A stretch of 64,000 nucleotides of DNA from Faecalibacterium prausnitzii. Lineage in GTDB: Bacteria; Bacillota; Clostridia; Oscillospirales; Ruminococcaceae. Both the position numbers and the translations under genes were made by a program. The stretch spans positions 2,170,001-2,234,000 of the forward strand of contig NZ_CP065377.1 in assembly GCF_019967995.1 (NCBI RefSeq), written 5' to 3'. The notes under the pieces were generated by a model. That model saw nothing but the letters and a program-made list of their open reading frames with translations. It did no database searches and had not been told where the DNA came from. Within the stretch, counting starts at the first letter, position 1; each line of letters begins with the position of its first letter. Of this stretch, positions 1 to 7,065 are shown piece by piece.

Positions 1-2
1 GG

Positions 3-584
3 TTCTATGACGTCAACGGCGGCTCCATTACCGTCTCCGGCGACGACATCCGGAACGTGACCCGCGCTTCCCTGCGCGGCAGCTACGGCATGGTGCTGCA
101 GGACACCTGGCTGCGCGCCGGCACCGTCCGCGAGAACATCGCCTACGGCAAGCCCGATGCCACCGACGAAGAGATCGTTGCCGCGGCCAGAGCAGCCCAC
201 GCCGACAGCTTCATCCGCCGCCTGCCGGACGGTTACGATACCGTCATCGCGGAGGACGGCGGCAACATCAGCCAGGGCCAGAAGCAGCTGCTCTGCATCG
301 CCCGCGTCATGCTCTGCCTGCCGCCCATGCTGATCCTGGACGAGGCCACCTCCTCCATCGACACCCGCACCGAGGTGCGCATCCAGGCCGCGTTCGCCCG
401 GATGATGCAGGGCCGCACGAGCTTCATCGTGGCCCACCGCCTGTCCACCATCCGCGAGGCCGACGTCATCCTTGTGATGAAGGACGGCCACATCGTGGAG
501 CAGGGCAATCACGACGAACTGCTGGCCCAGGGCGGCTTCTACGCCAAGCTCTACAACAGCCAGTTCGAGGGCGTGGAGACCTGA
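3..584 (+). CDS. ABC exporter, ATP-binding C-terminal part (partial)
   Basis: The gene enters the window from the left, so only the last ~193 codons are seen, read in frame from base 3. The nucleotide-binding domain is clear: Q-loop region [25 protein letters not shown], signature [15 protein letters not shown], Walker [15 protein letters not shown] and the H-loop in [10 protein letters not shown]. The order and the spacing to the C-terminus ([20 protein letters not shown]) are those of half-size ABC exporters with an N-terminal transmembrane domain (MsbA/LmrA-like multidrug or lipid exporters). The Walker A motif and membrane domain lie outside the window, so the substrate cannot be inferred. 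A strong hairpin terminator follows 12 bases after the stop. Confidence 0.9.
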   Translation, partial: FYDVNGGSITVSGDDIRNVTRASLRGSYGMVLQDTWLRAGTVRENIAYGKPDATDEEIVAAARAAHADSFIRRLPDGYDTVIAEDGGNISQGQKQLLCIARVMLCLPPMLILDEATSSIDTRTEVRIQAAFARMMQGRTSFIVAHRLSTIREADVILVMKDGHIVEQGNHDELLAQGGFYAKLYNSQFEGVET

Positions 585-595
585 CCGGCACAAAC

Positions 596-632
596 AAAAA
601 ATGGGATGCTCGTTTCGAGCATCCCATTTTTG
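596..632 (+). terminator. Rho-independent terminator after the ABC exporter
   Basis: A perfect 12-bp stem (601-612 with 616-627) with a 3-base loop is flanked by A-rich sequence on the left and T-rich sequence on the right. It can terminate the ABC gene and, read from the other strand, the converging trigger-factor-like gene. Confidence 0.85.
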
Positions 633-659
633 TTTGCCAGAATCCTGCCGCCCGTCGTT

Positions 660-1595
660 TCAGACCGTCTCGACCACCACCGGCTCCTCCGGCGGCGGGG
701 TCAGCGTGGAGTGCGCCCGCACAAAGGCAGCTGCGCGCTGGCTGGCAATGCCCTGCCGCAGCTTTCGCTTGTCGTTGGACGGGAAGGTCCGCTCCCCGTT
801 CCAGCTCTCCAGCGCAGCCTGCACCTCGGCCTCCGTGGGCCAGAGATGTTCCGCTTCGGCCACCAGCAGAAGCCCCAGACGCCCCCGCAGTTTCTGTTCC
901 GCCTGAGCGTGAAGCTCCGCCCGGAACTGTTCCACCGTCTGGCCCTGCACCTTCAGGTATTGGTCAAAGTTGATGTTGTTTGCCTGCATCCGCAGGTTGA
1001 ACTCCCGCTGCTCGGCAAAGTAGTTGCCCGCCACCAATTGCTTCGGCAGCGCGCCCTTCACCTCGCCGCCGAGCTGGTAGACCAGCTCCCGCTCGGCCAG
1101 CGTCTCGGCCTGGGCGCAGCGGGTCTTGTAGATCTCCCGCGCCACACGGTCCCGCAGAGCTTTTTTGCCCGCCTCGTCGGCGGCGCGGTCCTCGTCGCCG
1201 TGGTGGCGGTTGATCTCCAGTTCAAGGGTCAGTTTCCGGATAGGCCGGGGCCGGATGGGCTGCACAAAGCCGGTGTACCGCCCCAGCTCCAACGGCGGCA
1301 GGCAGAAAAACTCCGCTCCCGCCCGGAACCCTTCGGCCCGGTTGACGGCCAGCAGCTCAAAGTCCGGGTCGGTCACCGGGACGAGCCGGTGCTCTTCCAT
1401 CAGCTGCGCGAACAGCGGCGAAAAGCCTTCCAGAATGGCGCGGTTCACCGCTGCCGTCAGCAGGTCTTCTTCCTCTTTGGGCGCATCCGGTGCCGCCTGC
1501 TCGGCCTGCACCGCTGCTTCCAGCTCCTCGGCACTGGCCGAAAAGACCACCCGGCAGTCGCCCGGTTCCGGCATCCCAAAATGTTCCAATTTCAT
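660..1595 (-). CDS. Trigger-factor-like protein without FKBP domain
   Basis: 311 aa. The C-terminal half resembles the trigger factor substrate-binding domain: a helical stretch around residues 170-270 ends in FDQYLKVQGQTVEQFRAEL followed by AEQKLRGRLGLLLVAEAE, the usual YLK..GQT..........A...V...L.L..IA pattern. Around residues 105-135 it has LELGRYTGF and a following helix that match the start of the other trigger-factor-like protein in this window (20372-21352). The intervening peptidyl-prolyl isomerase (FKBP) domain is absent, and there is no GFR.GK.P ribosome-docking signature. A folding or holdase role is inferred only. The start has a very good ribosome binding site (GAGGAGG). It follows the DUF3592 gene by 12 bases and is probably cotranscribed with it. 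Confidence 0.7.
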   Translation of the reverse strand: MKLEHFGMPEPGDCRVVFSASAEELEAAVQAEQAAPDAPKEEEDLLTAAVNRAILEGFSPLFAQLMEEHRLVPVTDPDFELLAVNRAEGFRAGAEFFCLPPLELGRYTGFVQPIRPRPIRKLTLELEINRHHGDEDRAADEAGKKALRDRVAREIYKTRCAQAETLAERELVYQLGGEVKGALPKQLVAGNYFAEQREFNLRMQANNINFDQYLKVQGQTVEQFRAELHAQAEQKLRGRLGLLLVAEAEHLWPTEAEVQAALESWNGERTFPSNDKRKLRQGIASQRAAAFVRAHSTLTPPPEEPVVVETV

Positions 1596-1607
1596 AGCAT
1601 TTCCTCC

Positions 1608-1982
1608 TCACCGCACAAATCCGGCCATCAGCAGCACCAGCACCACCGCCAGCGCAAAGTACAGCACTTCGGCCCCCAGCACGGCGCGGTCGCCTTCCAC
1701 ATACATCTTCTCCGGATCTTCCGGGTCATAATATAAGGTAACGGTCTCCCCGGCCGCAAAGCCCTTGCCCTTGGCCGCTTTCGGGTAATGGAGGCGGTGG
1801 CTGCCGCCTGCCGTCTCAAATTCCAGCACATAGGCCTGACCGTCCCGGCCCTGCGCGGTGCCCGCAACGCGGGCGGTGACCTTTTCGCCTTTTGTCTGCA
1901 AACGCCGCCGCGCAAGCACACTGCGCACCCCCATGCCGAACATGAGCGCCGCCCCGATGATAAAGATCAGAAAGTTGAACAT
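1608..1982 (-). CDS. DUF3592-type small membrane protein
   Basis: 124 aa from the ATG at 1982, chosen because AGGGAA lies at the correct distance, while the upstream ATGs in the same frame have no ribosome binding site. One N-terminal membrane segment (FLIFIIGAALMFGMGV), a soluble beta-rich middle with VTLYYDPEDPEKMYVEGD, and a C-terminal membrane segment (LYFALAVVLVLLMAGFV) are the layout of DUF3592 proteins, whose function is unknown. It lies just upstream of the trigger-factor-like gene and probably shares its transcript. Confidence 0.75.
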   Translation of the reverse strand: MFNFLIFIIGAALMFGMGVRSVLARRRLQTKGEKVTARVAGTAQGRDGQAYVLEFETAGGSHRLHYPKAAKGKGFAAGETVTLYYDPEDPEKMYVEGDRAVLGAEVLYFALAVVLVLLMAGFVR

Positions 1983-2143
1983 GTGTGGTTCCCTCATTCC
2001 ATCGTATTTTGCCGCAGGGCCCCCGGCCCCGGACAGCTCAGGTCTTATTGTATCATATTTCACCGAAAATTTCGCCCCATCGTCCTCATTCCGGTGCCAA
2101 AATTTCATCCGGAATTTTTGTCAGAAAAATTCGAAAAAAGCGC

Positions 2144-2171
2144 TTGACATTTCCGGTTTCCATGGTATAAT
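2144..2171 (+). promoter_or_regulatory. Promoter of tRNA-Leu
   Basis: TTGACA at 2144-2149 and TATAAT at 2166-2171 are both consensus and separated by 16 bp, with a TG just before the -10. The tRNA begins 46 bp downstream. Confidence 0.9.
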
Positions 2172-2216
2172 TACTATCGTTCCGAGCGACACAGCTCACG
2201 AACGAAAACAAAATAT

Positions 2217-2300
2217 GCGGATATGGCGGAATTGGCAGACGCGTTAGATTCAGGTTCTAATCGGGGCAACTCGGTGGAGGTTCAAGTCCTCTTATCCGCA
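2217..2300 (+). tRNA. tRNA-Leu(CAG)
   Basis: An 84-nt class II tRNA. The acceptor stem GCGGATA (2217-2223) pairs with TATCCGC (2293-2299), with discriminator A. The anticodon stem TTAGA/TCTAA closes the loop TTCAGGT, anticodon CAG. A variable arm and T-arm GGAGG TTCAAGT CCTCT are present. CCA is not encoded. The 3' end is duplicated in inverted orientation 70 bp downstream (see the repeat at 2372). Confidence 0.95.
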
Positions 2301-2305
2301 CTCTC

Positions 2306-2342
2306 AAACGACAGCTTTCAAAAAGGCTGTCGTTTTTCTTTT
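2306..2342 (+). terminator. Terminator of tRNA-Leu
   Basis: AAACGACAGC (2306-2315) pairs with GCTGTCGTTT (2326-2335) and is followed by a T-rich run ending TTTCTTTT. Confidence 0.85.
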
Positions 2343-2371
2343 GCGTCCCTCCTTTTGGAAACGCTCTGCTA

Positions 2372-2392
2372 TGCGGACAAGAGGACTTGAAC
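2372..2392 (-). repeat. Inverted copy of the tRNA-Leu 3' end (possible att scar)
   Basis: On the minus strand these 21 bases match the last 21 bases of the tRNA-Leu gene (2280-2300) at 20 positions. The copy covers the T-loop 3' half and the acceptor 3' strand, and the rest of a tRNA is missing. Duplicated tRNA 3' ends are typical scars of integrase-mediated insertion, but those are normally direct. The inverted orientation would need a later inversion, or it may be the remnant of a second tRNA gene. Confidence 0.6.
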
Positions 2393-2416
2393 AGCACGGC
2401 CCTGCCGCAGGCGGGG

Positions 2417-2446
2417 CAACAAAAGCCCCAGTGGGGCTTTTGTTCG
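2417..2446. repeat. Palindromic hairpin with AAAGCCCCAGTGGGG core
   Basis: A near-perfect inverted repeat, ACAAAAGCCCC-AGT-GGGGCTTTTGT, which could act as a bidirectional terminator. The core AAAGCCCCAGTG recurs at 2587-2598 and 7946-7957, so this sequence is repeated in the island. Confidence 0.6.
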
Positions 2447-2448
2447 TG

Positions 2449-2498
2449 CGCGGTTCCTGGACCCGTAGGAATGTCTACCGGGAAGACTGCCGTTAAAA
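2449..2498 (+). repeat. ~50 bp island repeat, copy 1
   Basis: This stretch (starts CGCGGTTCCT, contains GGAATGTCTACCGGGA and ends GACTGCCGTTAAAA) recurs as a direct copy at 13296-13345 with three mismatches. Both copies are immediately followed by a hairpin terminator of unrelated sequence. The two copies bracket the potassium and two-component island. It does not encode a protein. Confidence 0.75.
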
Positions 2499-2501
2499 TA
2501 G

Positions 2502-2550
2502 AAAATCCGAACCTTTTCTCGATAGGAGAGGGGTTCGGATTTTTTGTTTT
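2502..2550 (+). terminator. Hairpin terminator attached to repeat copy 1
   Basis: AAAATCCGAACC (2502-2513) pairs with GGTTCGGATTTT (2532-2543), followed by further T residues. No gene directly precedes it on the plus strand, so it is an orphan terminator belonging to the repeat unit. Confidence 0.75.
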
Positions 2551-2575
2551 CTTCGGAAAGCAGAATGCCGCGGTT

Positions 2576-2598
2576 GCGCAGCAATGAAAGCCCCAGTG
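2576..2598 (+). repeat. 23-bp exact repeat, copy 1
   Basis: These 23 bases (start GCGCAGCAATG, end GCCCCAGTG) occur identically at 7935-7957. Both copies lie in intergenic DNA of the island. Confidence 0.7.
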
Positions 2599-2612
2599 CA
2601 CTGGATGTGACC

Positions 2613-2795
2613 ATGGCGCAGAGGTTAGAACTGAATTATCTCATCTATAATGACCCGCTGGGCTATGCGGATTTGATTTTGAACGGTGACCCAGAGGAAT
2701 ATTTGAAGAATGTGGCCGGGAGCCATGGACTAGAAATCCGAATGAATGCTGGACATTACCGCTTTTTTGCGCTGGTGATGTCAGGCATTTTTTAG
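2613..2795 (+). pseudogene. Short unrecognised ORF, probable gene remnant
   Basis: 60 codons from ATG 2613. The middle (LELNYLIYNDPLGYADLIL, then NGDPEEYLKNVAGSHGLEIR) has normal protein-like composition, but there is no good ribosome binding site and it begins directly after a repeated sequence. I do not recognise the family. It may be the fragment of a longer gene lost when the repeats moved in, or a small real gene. Confidence 0.35.
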
Positions 2796-2822
2796 TGTTA
2801 GCCGATCAATTTTAATGGAATC

Positions 2823-2848
2823 TTTATACTTCTACAATTTTCTTTACG
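2823..2848 (+). promoter_or_regulatory. Possible KdpE-type operator and promoter upstream of ktrB
   Basis: TTTATACTTCTACA (2823-2836) followed by TTTTCTTTACG resembles the T-rich TTTATACTT...TTTACA site bound by Escherichia coli KdpE. A TACAAT hexamer (2833-2838) lies inside it with no good -35 element, as expected for an activator-dependent promoter. Because kdpDE are encoded in the same gene cluster, control of the operon by KdpE is plausible but inferred. Confidence 0.35.
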
Positions 2849-2905
2849 GCTCTTTTATCTATTCCGTGCTAATCTTTATGCACACGGATAGGTAAAGGAG
2901 CTTTT

Positions 2906-4243
2906 ATGATTCAATATCCTCATTATAGGCAGCACCGTTTTTCTTCTTTTCAGGTCATTATTGCAGGGTTTGCGGCAGTTGGTCTGGTGGGCGCATTGCT
3001 TCTGATGCTCCCGATTGCTACACAACAGCGGTGCGTCACACCGTTCCATGAGGCACTGTTTACCTCCACCTCTGCCCTTTGCGTGACCGGCCTTGTGGTA
3101 CAGGATACCGGCAGCTACTGGTCGGCATTCGGGCAGAGTGTGATTCTTCTTCTGATCCAGATCGGAGGACTGGGCGTCATTACAGTGGGCGCTGCCTTTG
3201 CGCTGCTTTCCGGGCGAAAGATCTCCCTCAAGCAGCGCAGCACGATGCAGGAAGCCACCGCTGCCCCACAGATGGGCGGCATCGTGCGGCTGACAGGCTT
3301 TATTCTGCGGATCACCGCTCTGTTTGAACTGGCCGGTGCTGCACTGTTGCTGCCGACATTTTGCGCCGATTATGGCTTGCGCGGGATCTGGTATGCACTG
3401 TTTCATTCCATTTCGGCGTTCTGCAATGCCGGTTTTGATCTGCTGGGAACAGAGGGTGCAAAATTTGTTTCGCTGACACGGTATGCAGGTGACCCATTGC
3501 TTACCACAGTGATCGCGGCCCTGATCGTCTTTGGCGGCCTTGGCTTTCTGACATGGGAGGACATTTGTACATACCGCCTTGACTTTCACCGCTATCGGAT
3601 GCAGAGCAAGGTGATCCTTGTCACAACGGCGTTTCTTCTGGTACTGCCGACGCTGTACTTTTATTGCTTCGAGTTCACGGCAGGCTCTGCCCGACAGCGC
3701 ATTTTATTGTCGATGTTCCAATCCGTTACCCCTCGTACTGCCGGTTTTAACACCGCCGATCTTGCTGCGATGGGCAGCACTTCACAGGCATTGATGGTGG
3801 TTCTGATGCTGTTGGGCGGTTCGCCTGGCTCCACGGCAGGCGGCATGAAAACCACAACATTTGCTGTTCTGCTGGCCAATATGTGGGCGACCTTTCGCCG
3901 CAGAGAAGATGCGGAATTTTTCGGGCGGCGCATAGATAGTTCTGCGGTCAAGAATGCTGCTACGATCGCAGGGATGTATTTGACGCTGTTCTTCCTCGGA
4001 GCCTTTGTCATTGCTGCGGCAGAGCAATTGCCGATGGCAGTTTGTTTGTATGAGACTGCTTCGGCTGTGGCAACGGTAGGTCTGACATTGGGCATCACGC
4101 CGCAGCTGGGGGTCCTTTCGCAGGGGGTGCTGATCGCACTGATGTTTTTGGGGCGTGTTGGCGGATTGACGTTGATCTATGCGGCATTTGGCAGCAGCCC
4201 TGCCCACTCTCGTCTGCCGCAGGAGAAAATCGCAATCGGATAA
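2906..4243 (+). CDS. ktrB: KtrB/TrkH-family potassium channel subunit
   Basis: 445 aa, polytopic membrane protein of the superfamily of K+ transporters. It carries the four pore-loop repeats with their filter glycines: TSTSALCVTGLVV (~res 53-65), SAFCNAGFD (~170), TPRTAGFNT (~275) and ASAVATVGLTLG (~380). The conserved GGSPGSTAGGMKTTT follows pore 3. Length fits KtrB (about 440-460 aa) rather than the longer TrkH. It should mediate K+ uptake, probably Na+-linked, gated by the ktrA product encoded 11 bp downstream. The start is supported by AAAGGAG. This is the first gene of a ktrB-ktrA-peptide-kdpD-kdpE cluster. Confidence 0.93.
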   Translation: MIQYPHYRQHRFSSFQVIIAGFAAVGLVGALLLMLPIATQQRCVTPFHEALFTSTSALCVTGLVVQDTGSYWSAFGQSVILLLIQIGGLGVITVGAAFALLSGRKISLKQRSTMQEATAAPQMGGIVRLTGFILRITALFELAGAALLLPTFCADYGLRGIWYALFHSISAFCNAGFDLLGTEGAKFVSLTRYAGDPLLTTVIAALIVFGGLGFLTWEDICTYRLDFHRYRMQSKVILVTTAFLLVLPTLYFYCFEFTAGSARQRILLSMFQSVTPRTAGFNTADLAAMGSTSQALMVVLMLLGGSPGSTAGGMKTTTFAVLLANMWATFRRREDAEFFGRRIDSSAVKNAATIAGMYLTLFFLGAFVIAAAEQLPMAVCLYETASAVATVGLTLGITPQLGVLSQGVLIALMFLGRVGGLTLIYAAFGSSPAHSRLPQEKIAIG

Positions 4244-4254
4244 AGGAGACAAGT

Positions 4255-4902
4255 ATGAAATCGATTCTTTTGATCGGGCTTGGCCGTTTTGGCCGCCATA
4301 TTGCGCAGGAACTGAATGAGCTGGGTCATCAGGTCATGGCGATTGACAGCAACGAAGACCGTGTGAACGCCGTGCTTTCCTATGTGACGAATGCACAGAT
4401 CGGTGACAGCACCAGCGAATACTTTCTGCGTTCCCTTGGTGTCGGCAATTTTGATGTGTGTATCGTAACCATCGGCGGCAATTTTCAGAGTTCGTTGGAA
4501 ACAACATCGCTGCTCAAAGAATTGGGAGCAAAGCTTGTGGTCTCGCGTGCAGAGCGGGATGTACAAGCCAAGTTTCTGCTGCGCAACGGTGCGGATGAAG
4601 TGGTCTACCCGGAAAAGCAGCTGGCAAAGTGGGCAGCGATCCGATACAGCTCCGAACACATTCTGGATTATATCGAGCTGCAGGACGACCACGCCATCAT
4701 GGAAGTGACCATTCCGCCGGAATGGATGGATCGCACGATCGGCGAGATCAATATCCGAAAAAAGTATAACATCAATATTCTTGCGCTGAAAAAAGACGGA
4801 AAGCTCGATATGAACATCACGCCGGATACGCAGCTGTGCCGGGATGAAAGCATGCTGGTTTTGGGGAAATACGCATCGATCCAAAAGTGTTTCCGGCTCT
4901 GA
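4255..4902 (+). CDS. ktrA: KtrA/TrkA-type RCK regulatory subunit
   Basis: 215 aa, cytoplasmic RCK protein. The N-terminal Rossmann fold shows GLGRFGRHIAQEL (~res 8-20) with the acidic strand-end residue in VMAIDSNEDRV, as in NAD(H)/ATP-binding RCK_N domains. The RCK_C domain spans ~res 135-215 and in this family can bind c-di-AMP. It forms a ring under KtrB and gates it. AAAGGAGAC precedes the start. The next start codon (small peptide, 4921) lies 18 bp after this stop. Confidence 0.93.
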   Translation: MKSILLIGLGRFGRHIAQELNELGHQVMAIDSNEDRVNAVLSYVTNAQIGDSTSEYFLRSLGVGNFDVCIVTIGGNFQSSLETTSLLKELGAKLVVSRAERDVQAKFLLRNGADEVVYPEKQLAKWAAIRYSSEHILDYIELQDDHAIMEVTIPPEWMDRTIGEINIRKKYNINILALKKDGKLDMNITPDTQLCRDESMLVLGKYASIQKCFRL

Positions 4903-4920
4903 AAAGATAGGACGGATCAT

Positions 4921-5049
4921 ATGGATGTCGTTTTGTTGTTGATGGTTCTTGGAGTCATGTTGAGTGGATTTTGGGCAGCAGATGCGCTGGATCACATACG
5001 AAAGGAAATCATTCGACAAGAAGGAAAAAGACGCGGCTGGTGGTCGTGA
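4921..5049 (+). CDS. 42-aa single-span membrane peptide in the potassium cluster
   Basis: ATG 4921 to TGA 5049 gives 42 residues: a hydrophobic segment at residues 3-20 (VVLLLMVLGVMLSGFWAA), then a charged, basic tail (DHIRKEIIRQ, GKRRGWWS). AGGA at 4909-4912 is correctly spaced. It lies tightly between ktrA and kdpD on the same strand. Size, topology and position recall KdpF, the ~30-aa peptide that stabilises the KdpABC pump, but there is no kdpA, kdpB or kdpC here and the sequence is not recognisably KdpF. A role as a KtrB- or KdpD-associated peptide is inference. Confidence 0.6.
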   Translation: MDVVLLLMVLGVMLSGFWAADALDHIRKEIIRQEGKRRGWWS

Positions 5050-5091
5050 CCATCAAATTGTGCTATACTGTGGGCAAGGCAGGTGATCTTT

Positions 5092-7065
5092 ATGAATCAG
5101 AACGACCCACCCACTGAACATATTCTGGCGTGTCTGTCGTCCTCTCCCTCCAATGCAAAGATCGTGCGGACGGCAGCAACGATGGCAAAAGCGTTCGGCG
5201 GGACCTTTACAGCTCTGTATGTCCGGACTCCGGATTCGGATCAGATGGGAAAAGAAGACTGTCGGCGCTTGCAGCAGCACATTCGTATGGCAGAGCAGGC
5301 AGGTGCCGACATTTCTACGATCTACGGGGATGACATTCCACAGCAGATCGCAGAGTTTGCCCGCATCTCCGGCATTACAAAAATCGTGCTGGGGCGCTCC
5401 AGCGTACATCGCCGCCATTTCTGGAGTGGACCGTCACTGACTGAAAAATTGACGATGACTGCGCCTAATCTGGATATTTACATCATCCCGGATGCTTCTG
5501 CAGAGAACGGCTACGATTCAGGACGGAGGCTGTTCATCCGTCCGTTTCTGCCGTCTGTCCGTGATCTGCTGATCACCGCAGGCATTTTGAGCTGCATCAC
5601 GCTCATCGGCTTTCTTTTTTTACAATTGGACTTTGCGCGCTATAACATTATTACGTTCTATATGCTGGGGGTGCTGTTCACCGCATTGTGTACCAGCGGT
5701 TACACCTGCGGTGTGCTGGGCTCTATTGCCAGTGTTGCGCTATACAATTTTTTCTTGACGGAACCGCGCCTGACATTCCATGCGTATGATCCCGGTTATC
5801 AGGTTACATTTGCCCTGATGCTGACCTCTGCAATCATTACCTGCACCCTGACAACGCGGCTGAAGGATCATGCAAAAATGTCTGCGCAGGCAGCGTTCCG
5901 TACAAAAATACTGTTTGATACAAATCAGCTTTTACAGAGAGCAAAAAGCGAGGAAGAAATCCTCTCTCAGACAGCGTCCCAGTTGATGAAGCTGCTGAAC
6001 CGGAGTTTGATCGTTTACCCGGAACAAAACGGAGATCTTGGGTCAGAACAGGTTTTTGAGATTGATGGGGAAGTGCCGTGTAACATCTTTTCTGCACCGG
6101 AAGAACGGGATGCAGCAAACTGGACGTTTGCCAACAAAAAGCGTTCCGGCGCAGGCACGGATAGCTACCCGGATGCAAAGGGGCTTTATCTTGCGCTTCG
6201 GACCGGAGGCGGCGTGTTTGGGGTGATCGGGATCGATCTGTCCGAAAAACCGCTGGATGCCTTTGAAAACAGTGTGCTGCTTTCCATTCTGGGCGAAGGT
6301 GCGCTGGCCATCGAAAACCGCAGAAACGCGCTGGAAAAAGAGCAAGCTGCATTGCAGGCAAGGAATGAAGAGCTGCGGGCAAATCTGCTGCGCACGATCT
6401 CCCATGACCTGCGCACCCCGCTGACCTCCATTTCCGGCAATGCCAGCAATCTGCTTTCCAACGGAGAAACGCTGGATACAGAGACCCGGAACAAGATCTG
6501 CACCGATATTTTTGACGATGCGCAATGGCTGATCGGTCTGGTGGAAAATCTGCTTTCCATCACCCGCATTGAAGATGGGCGGATGAATCTGCAGATCTCG
6601 CCGCAGCTGATGGACGAAATGATCGAAGAAGCACTGCATCATGTCAACCGGAAAAGCTGCGAACACACCATCACAACACAGTATGGGGACGAGATCCTCT
6701 TGGTCAATGTGGATGCACGGCTGATCATGCAGGTCGTTGTCAATCTGGTGGATAATGCCATCAAATACACCCCCGTGGGCTCGGTCATTCAGATTTCGGC
6801 TTACCGGAAAGACCATCAGGTCGTAGTGGACGTTGCAGATAACGGTTCCGGCATTCCGGATCGCGCAAAAGCACAGGTGTTCGAGATGTTTTATACCGGG
6901 CAGAGCCGCATCGCAGACAGCCACCGCAGCCTTGGACTGGGCTTGCCCCTCTGCCGTGCGATCCTGACGGCTCACGGCGGAACATTGACCCTGCGTGACA
7001 ACATTCCCAATGGCAGTGTCTTTTCCTTTGCACTGCCGCAAAGTGAGGTGAATATTCATGAATAA
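5092..7065 (+). CDS. kdpD: KdpD-like sensor histidine kinase, short form
   Basis: 657 aa from ATG 5092, chosen because GGCAGGTGATC lies just before it; a GTG 9 bases upstream overlaps that site. Residues ~8-130 form a universal-stress-protein domain. The N-terminal P-loop KdpD domain of the long form is missing. SSS at residues 16-18, exactly 20 residues, then FTALY (39-43) fits the SxS-x20-FTAxY c-di-AMP-binding motif described for Staphylococcus aureus KdpD. A four-helix DUF4118 membrane region lies at ~160-265. A GAF-like region follows, then HisKA with phospho-accepting His438 (ISHDLRTPLTS), and HATPase_c boxes NLVDNAIKYT, DNGSGIP, GLGLPL. It senses low K+ and phosphorylates KdpE, whose gene overlaps by 8 bp. 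Confidence 0.92.
   Translation: MNQNDPPTEHILACLSSSPSNAKIVRTAATMAKAFGGTFTALYVRTPDSDQMGKEDCRRLQQHIRMAEQAGADISTIYGDDIPQQIAEFARISGITKIVLGRSSVHRRHFWSGPSLTEKLTMTAPNLDIYIIPDASAENGYDSGRRLFIRPFLPSVRDLLITAGILSCITLIGFLFLQLDFARYNIITFYMLGVLFTALCTSGYTCGVLGSIASVALYNFFLTEPRLTFHAYDPGYQVTFALMLTSAIITCTLTTRLKDHAKMSAQAAFRTKILFDTNQLLQRAKSEEEILSQTASQLMKLLNRSLIVYPEQNGDLGSEQVFEIDGEVPCNIFSAPEERDAANWTFANKKRSGAGTDSYPDAKGLYLALRTGGGVFGVIGIDLSEKPLDAFENSVLLSILGEGALAIENRRNALEKEQAALQARNEELRANLLRTISHDLRTPLTSISGNASNLLSNGETLDTETRNKICTDIFDDAQWLIGLVENLLSITRIEDGRMNLQISPQLMDEMIEEALHHVNRKSCEHTITTQYGDEILLVNVDARLIMQVVVNLVDNAIKYTPVGSVIQISAYRKDHQVVVDVADNGSGIPDRAKAQVFEMFYTGQSRIADSHRSLGLGLPLCRAILTAHGGTLTLRDNIPNGSVFSFALPQSEVNIHE

Noticed and set aside
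606..1736. 376-codon frame on the plus strand
   Set aside because: Antisense to the trigger-factor-like gene; starts inside the terminator hairpin.
2257..2614. Minus-strand frames over tRNA-Leu and the repeat
   Set aside because: They translate tRNA, terminator and repeat sequence.
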